64,000 nucleotides of DNA. It comes from Hylemonella gracilis ATCC 19624 (GTDB taxonomy: Bacteria; Pseudomonadota; Gammaproteobacteria; Burkholderiales; Burkholderiaceae_C). The notes under the pieces are model-generated. The model did no database searches and had not been told where the DNA came from. It saw only the letters and a list, made by a program, of their open reading frames with translations. Position numbers and translations under genes: made by a program. Of the stretch, positions 63,338 to 64,000 are shown piece after piece; the first letter of the stretch is position 1, and the number at the start of each line of letters is the position of its first letter. The DNA lies in the NCBI RefSeq assembly GCF_000211835.1, contig NZ_AEGR01000109.1:1-64000 (forward strand). Reading direction: 5' to 3'.

Positions 63338-64000
63338 TCTTCGATCTTTGCGAATTCAACTATGCGTTTGTACTTCGCGACTTCAGCGGCCCAGTACTGG
63401 TCAATGTTCACGTTGGTGGACGCCACGGTGGATCCGGTGGCCACCATCTTCTCGCGGAACTCAGGGGATTGCAGGCAGTCGTTCAGCGCCTTCTTGAGCT
63501 TGTTGAACACTGGCTTGGGCAGATGGGCGGGGGCCATCAACGCGAACCACACGCCGATGTCCACGTTCTTGTACTGAGGCGTCTCCGCCAGTGCCGGAAT
63601 GTCGGGGGCGGCGGCCGAACGCCGGGCTTCGGTGGTGCCCAAGGCGATCACCTTGCCGCTGCGGATGTGCGGCAGGCCACTGGACAGCACGAACACGCCG
63701 AACTCCAGATTGTTGCCCATGAGGTCAGTGGTCAGCGGCGCCACGCCCCGGTAGGGAATGTGCGCCATCGAGAGATTGCCCTGCTCCTTGACCATCTCAG
63801 CGGCCAGGTGCAGTGAGGTGCCCACGCCGGAACTGCCATAGCTGAACTTGCCAGGGTTCTCACTCACCTTGCGGGTGAACTCAGCCACGTTCTTCACGCC
63901 GGAACCGGTAGACGCCACGAGCACCAGGGGCTGCGAGGCAATCAGACCAATGGCCGTGAAATCCTTGACGTCGTAGCGGACCGACTTGGTCACGAGCTTG
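63334..64000 (-). CDS. Bug-family tripartite tricarboxylate receptor (partial, 5' end outside window)
   Basis: C-terminal ~222 residues of a Bug solute-binding receptor; the frame stays open to the right edge, so the signal peptide and N-terminal lobe lie outside. Features: DFTAIGLIASQPLVLVAS, GKFSYGSSGVGTSLHLAAEMV, HIPYRGVAPLTTDLMGNNLEFG, and KVIALGTTEARRSAAAPDIPALAE, the family pattern. The second of two such receptors in the window. Its stop overlaps the AstE-like gene start, coupling transport with deacylation. No TctA/TctB membrane genes are seen. Confidence 0.92.
   Translation of the reverse strand, partial: KLVTKSVRYDVKDFTAIGLIASQPLVLVASTGSGVKNVAEFTRKVSENPGKFSYGSSGVGTSLHLAAEMVKEQGNLSMAHIPYRGVAPLTTDLMGNNLEFGVFVLSSGLPHIRSGKVIALGTTEARRSAAAPDIPALAETPQYKNVDIGVWFALMAPAHLPKPVFNKLKKALNDCLQSPEFREKMVATGSTVASTNVNIDQYWAAEVAKYKRIVEFAKIEE

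Overview
The window is a GC-rich (mostly mid-60s to about 70% by eye), gene-dense chromosomal segment of a beta-proteobacterium, most likely a Burkholderiales member close to Comamonadaceae. This is inferred from Bug-type tripartite-tricarboxylate receptors, the divergent argP/argO pair, the dsbA - SPOR - argS order, the uvrA / MFS / ssb neighbourhood, and a 47-base dispersed repeat of a kind I recall from that family. There is no CRISPR array, rRNA, convincing tRNA, prophage or insertion sequence.

Layout. 1-5.7 kb: purine catabolism (nucleoside-type ABC ATPase running off the left edge, xdhA-xdhB). 5.9-7.3 kb: an exported lipase-like lipoprotein. 7.3-11.6 kb (minus strand): a compact operon of small membrane proteins, an exported alpha/beta hydrolase, and a LytS/LytTR two-component system, nearly all with overlapping start and stop codons. 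11.7-14.3 kb: an outer-membrane lipoprotein operon (COG3014-like, YcfL, LpoB). 14.3-18.4 kb (minus): xdhC, dsbA, a SPOR protein, argS. 18.7-20.4 kb: argP diverging from an argO/lysE exporter. 20.5-26.9 kb: exported intradiol dioxygenase, psiF, a LysR regulator diverging from glcB (malate synthase G), a methyltransferase, and a DUF1624-type membrane protein.

27-36 kb (minus): the accessory region. It is an AT-richer, compositionally mosaic defence-like operon. In transcription order it encodes a small KTSC-like protein, a Res-type helicase-nuclease, a second small PD-(D/E)XK nuclease, a large Mod DNA methyltransferase, and a cytoplasmic subtilisin-like protease with an unusual N-terminal domain and an altered oxyanion residue. 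Start/stop coupling and short gaps imply joint expression. This is the best candidate in the window for an under-described system.

36-45 kb: DHA2 drug exporter, class II amidotransferase, pgpA, pncC/cinA-type amidase, membrane-anchored glutamate-synthase-like FMN protein, YitT protein, LysR plus divergent flavin protein, msrB-msrA. 45-52 kb: ssb, MFS exporter, ClC channel, and uvrA carrying an in-frame copy of the 47-base repeat. 52-64 kb: bisC-like molybdoenzyme, a four-gene catabolic operon (DHDPS-family lyase, atypical SDR, Bug receptor, DadA-like oxidase), DMT exporter, nitroreductase, arginase, acyl-CoA thioesterase, and an AstE-like deacylase coupled to a second Bug receptor that runs off the right edge. 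No gap between genes exceeds 300 bases.
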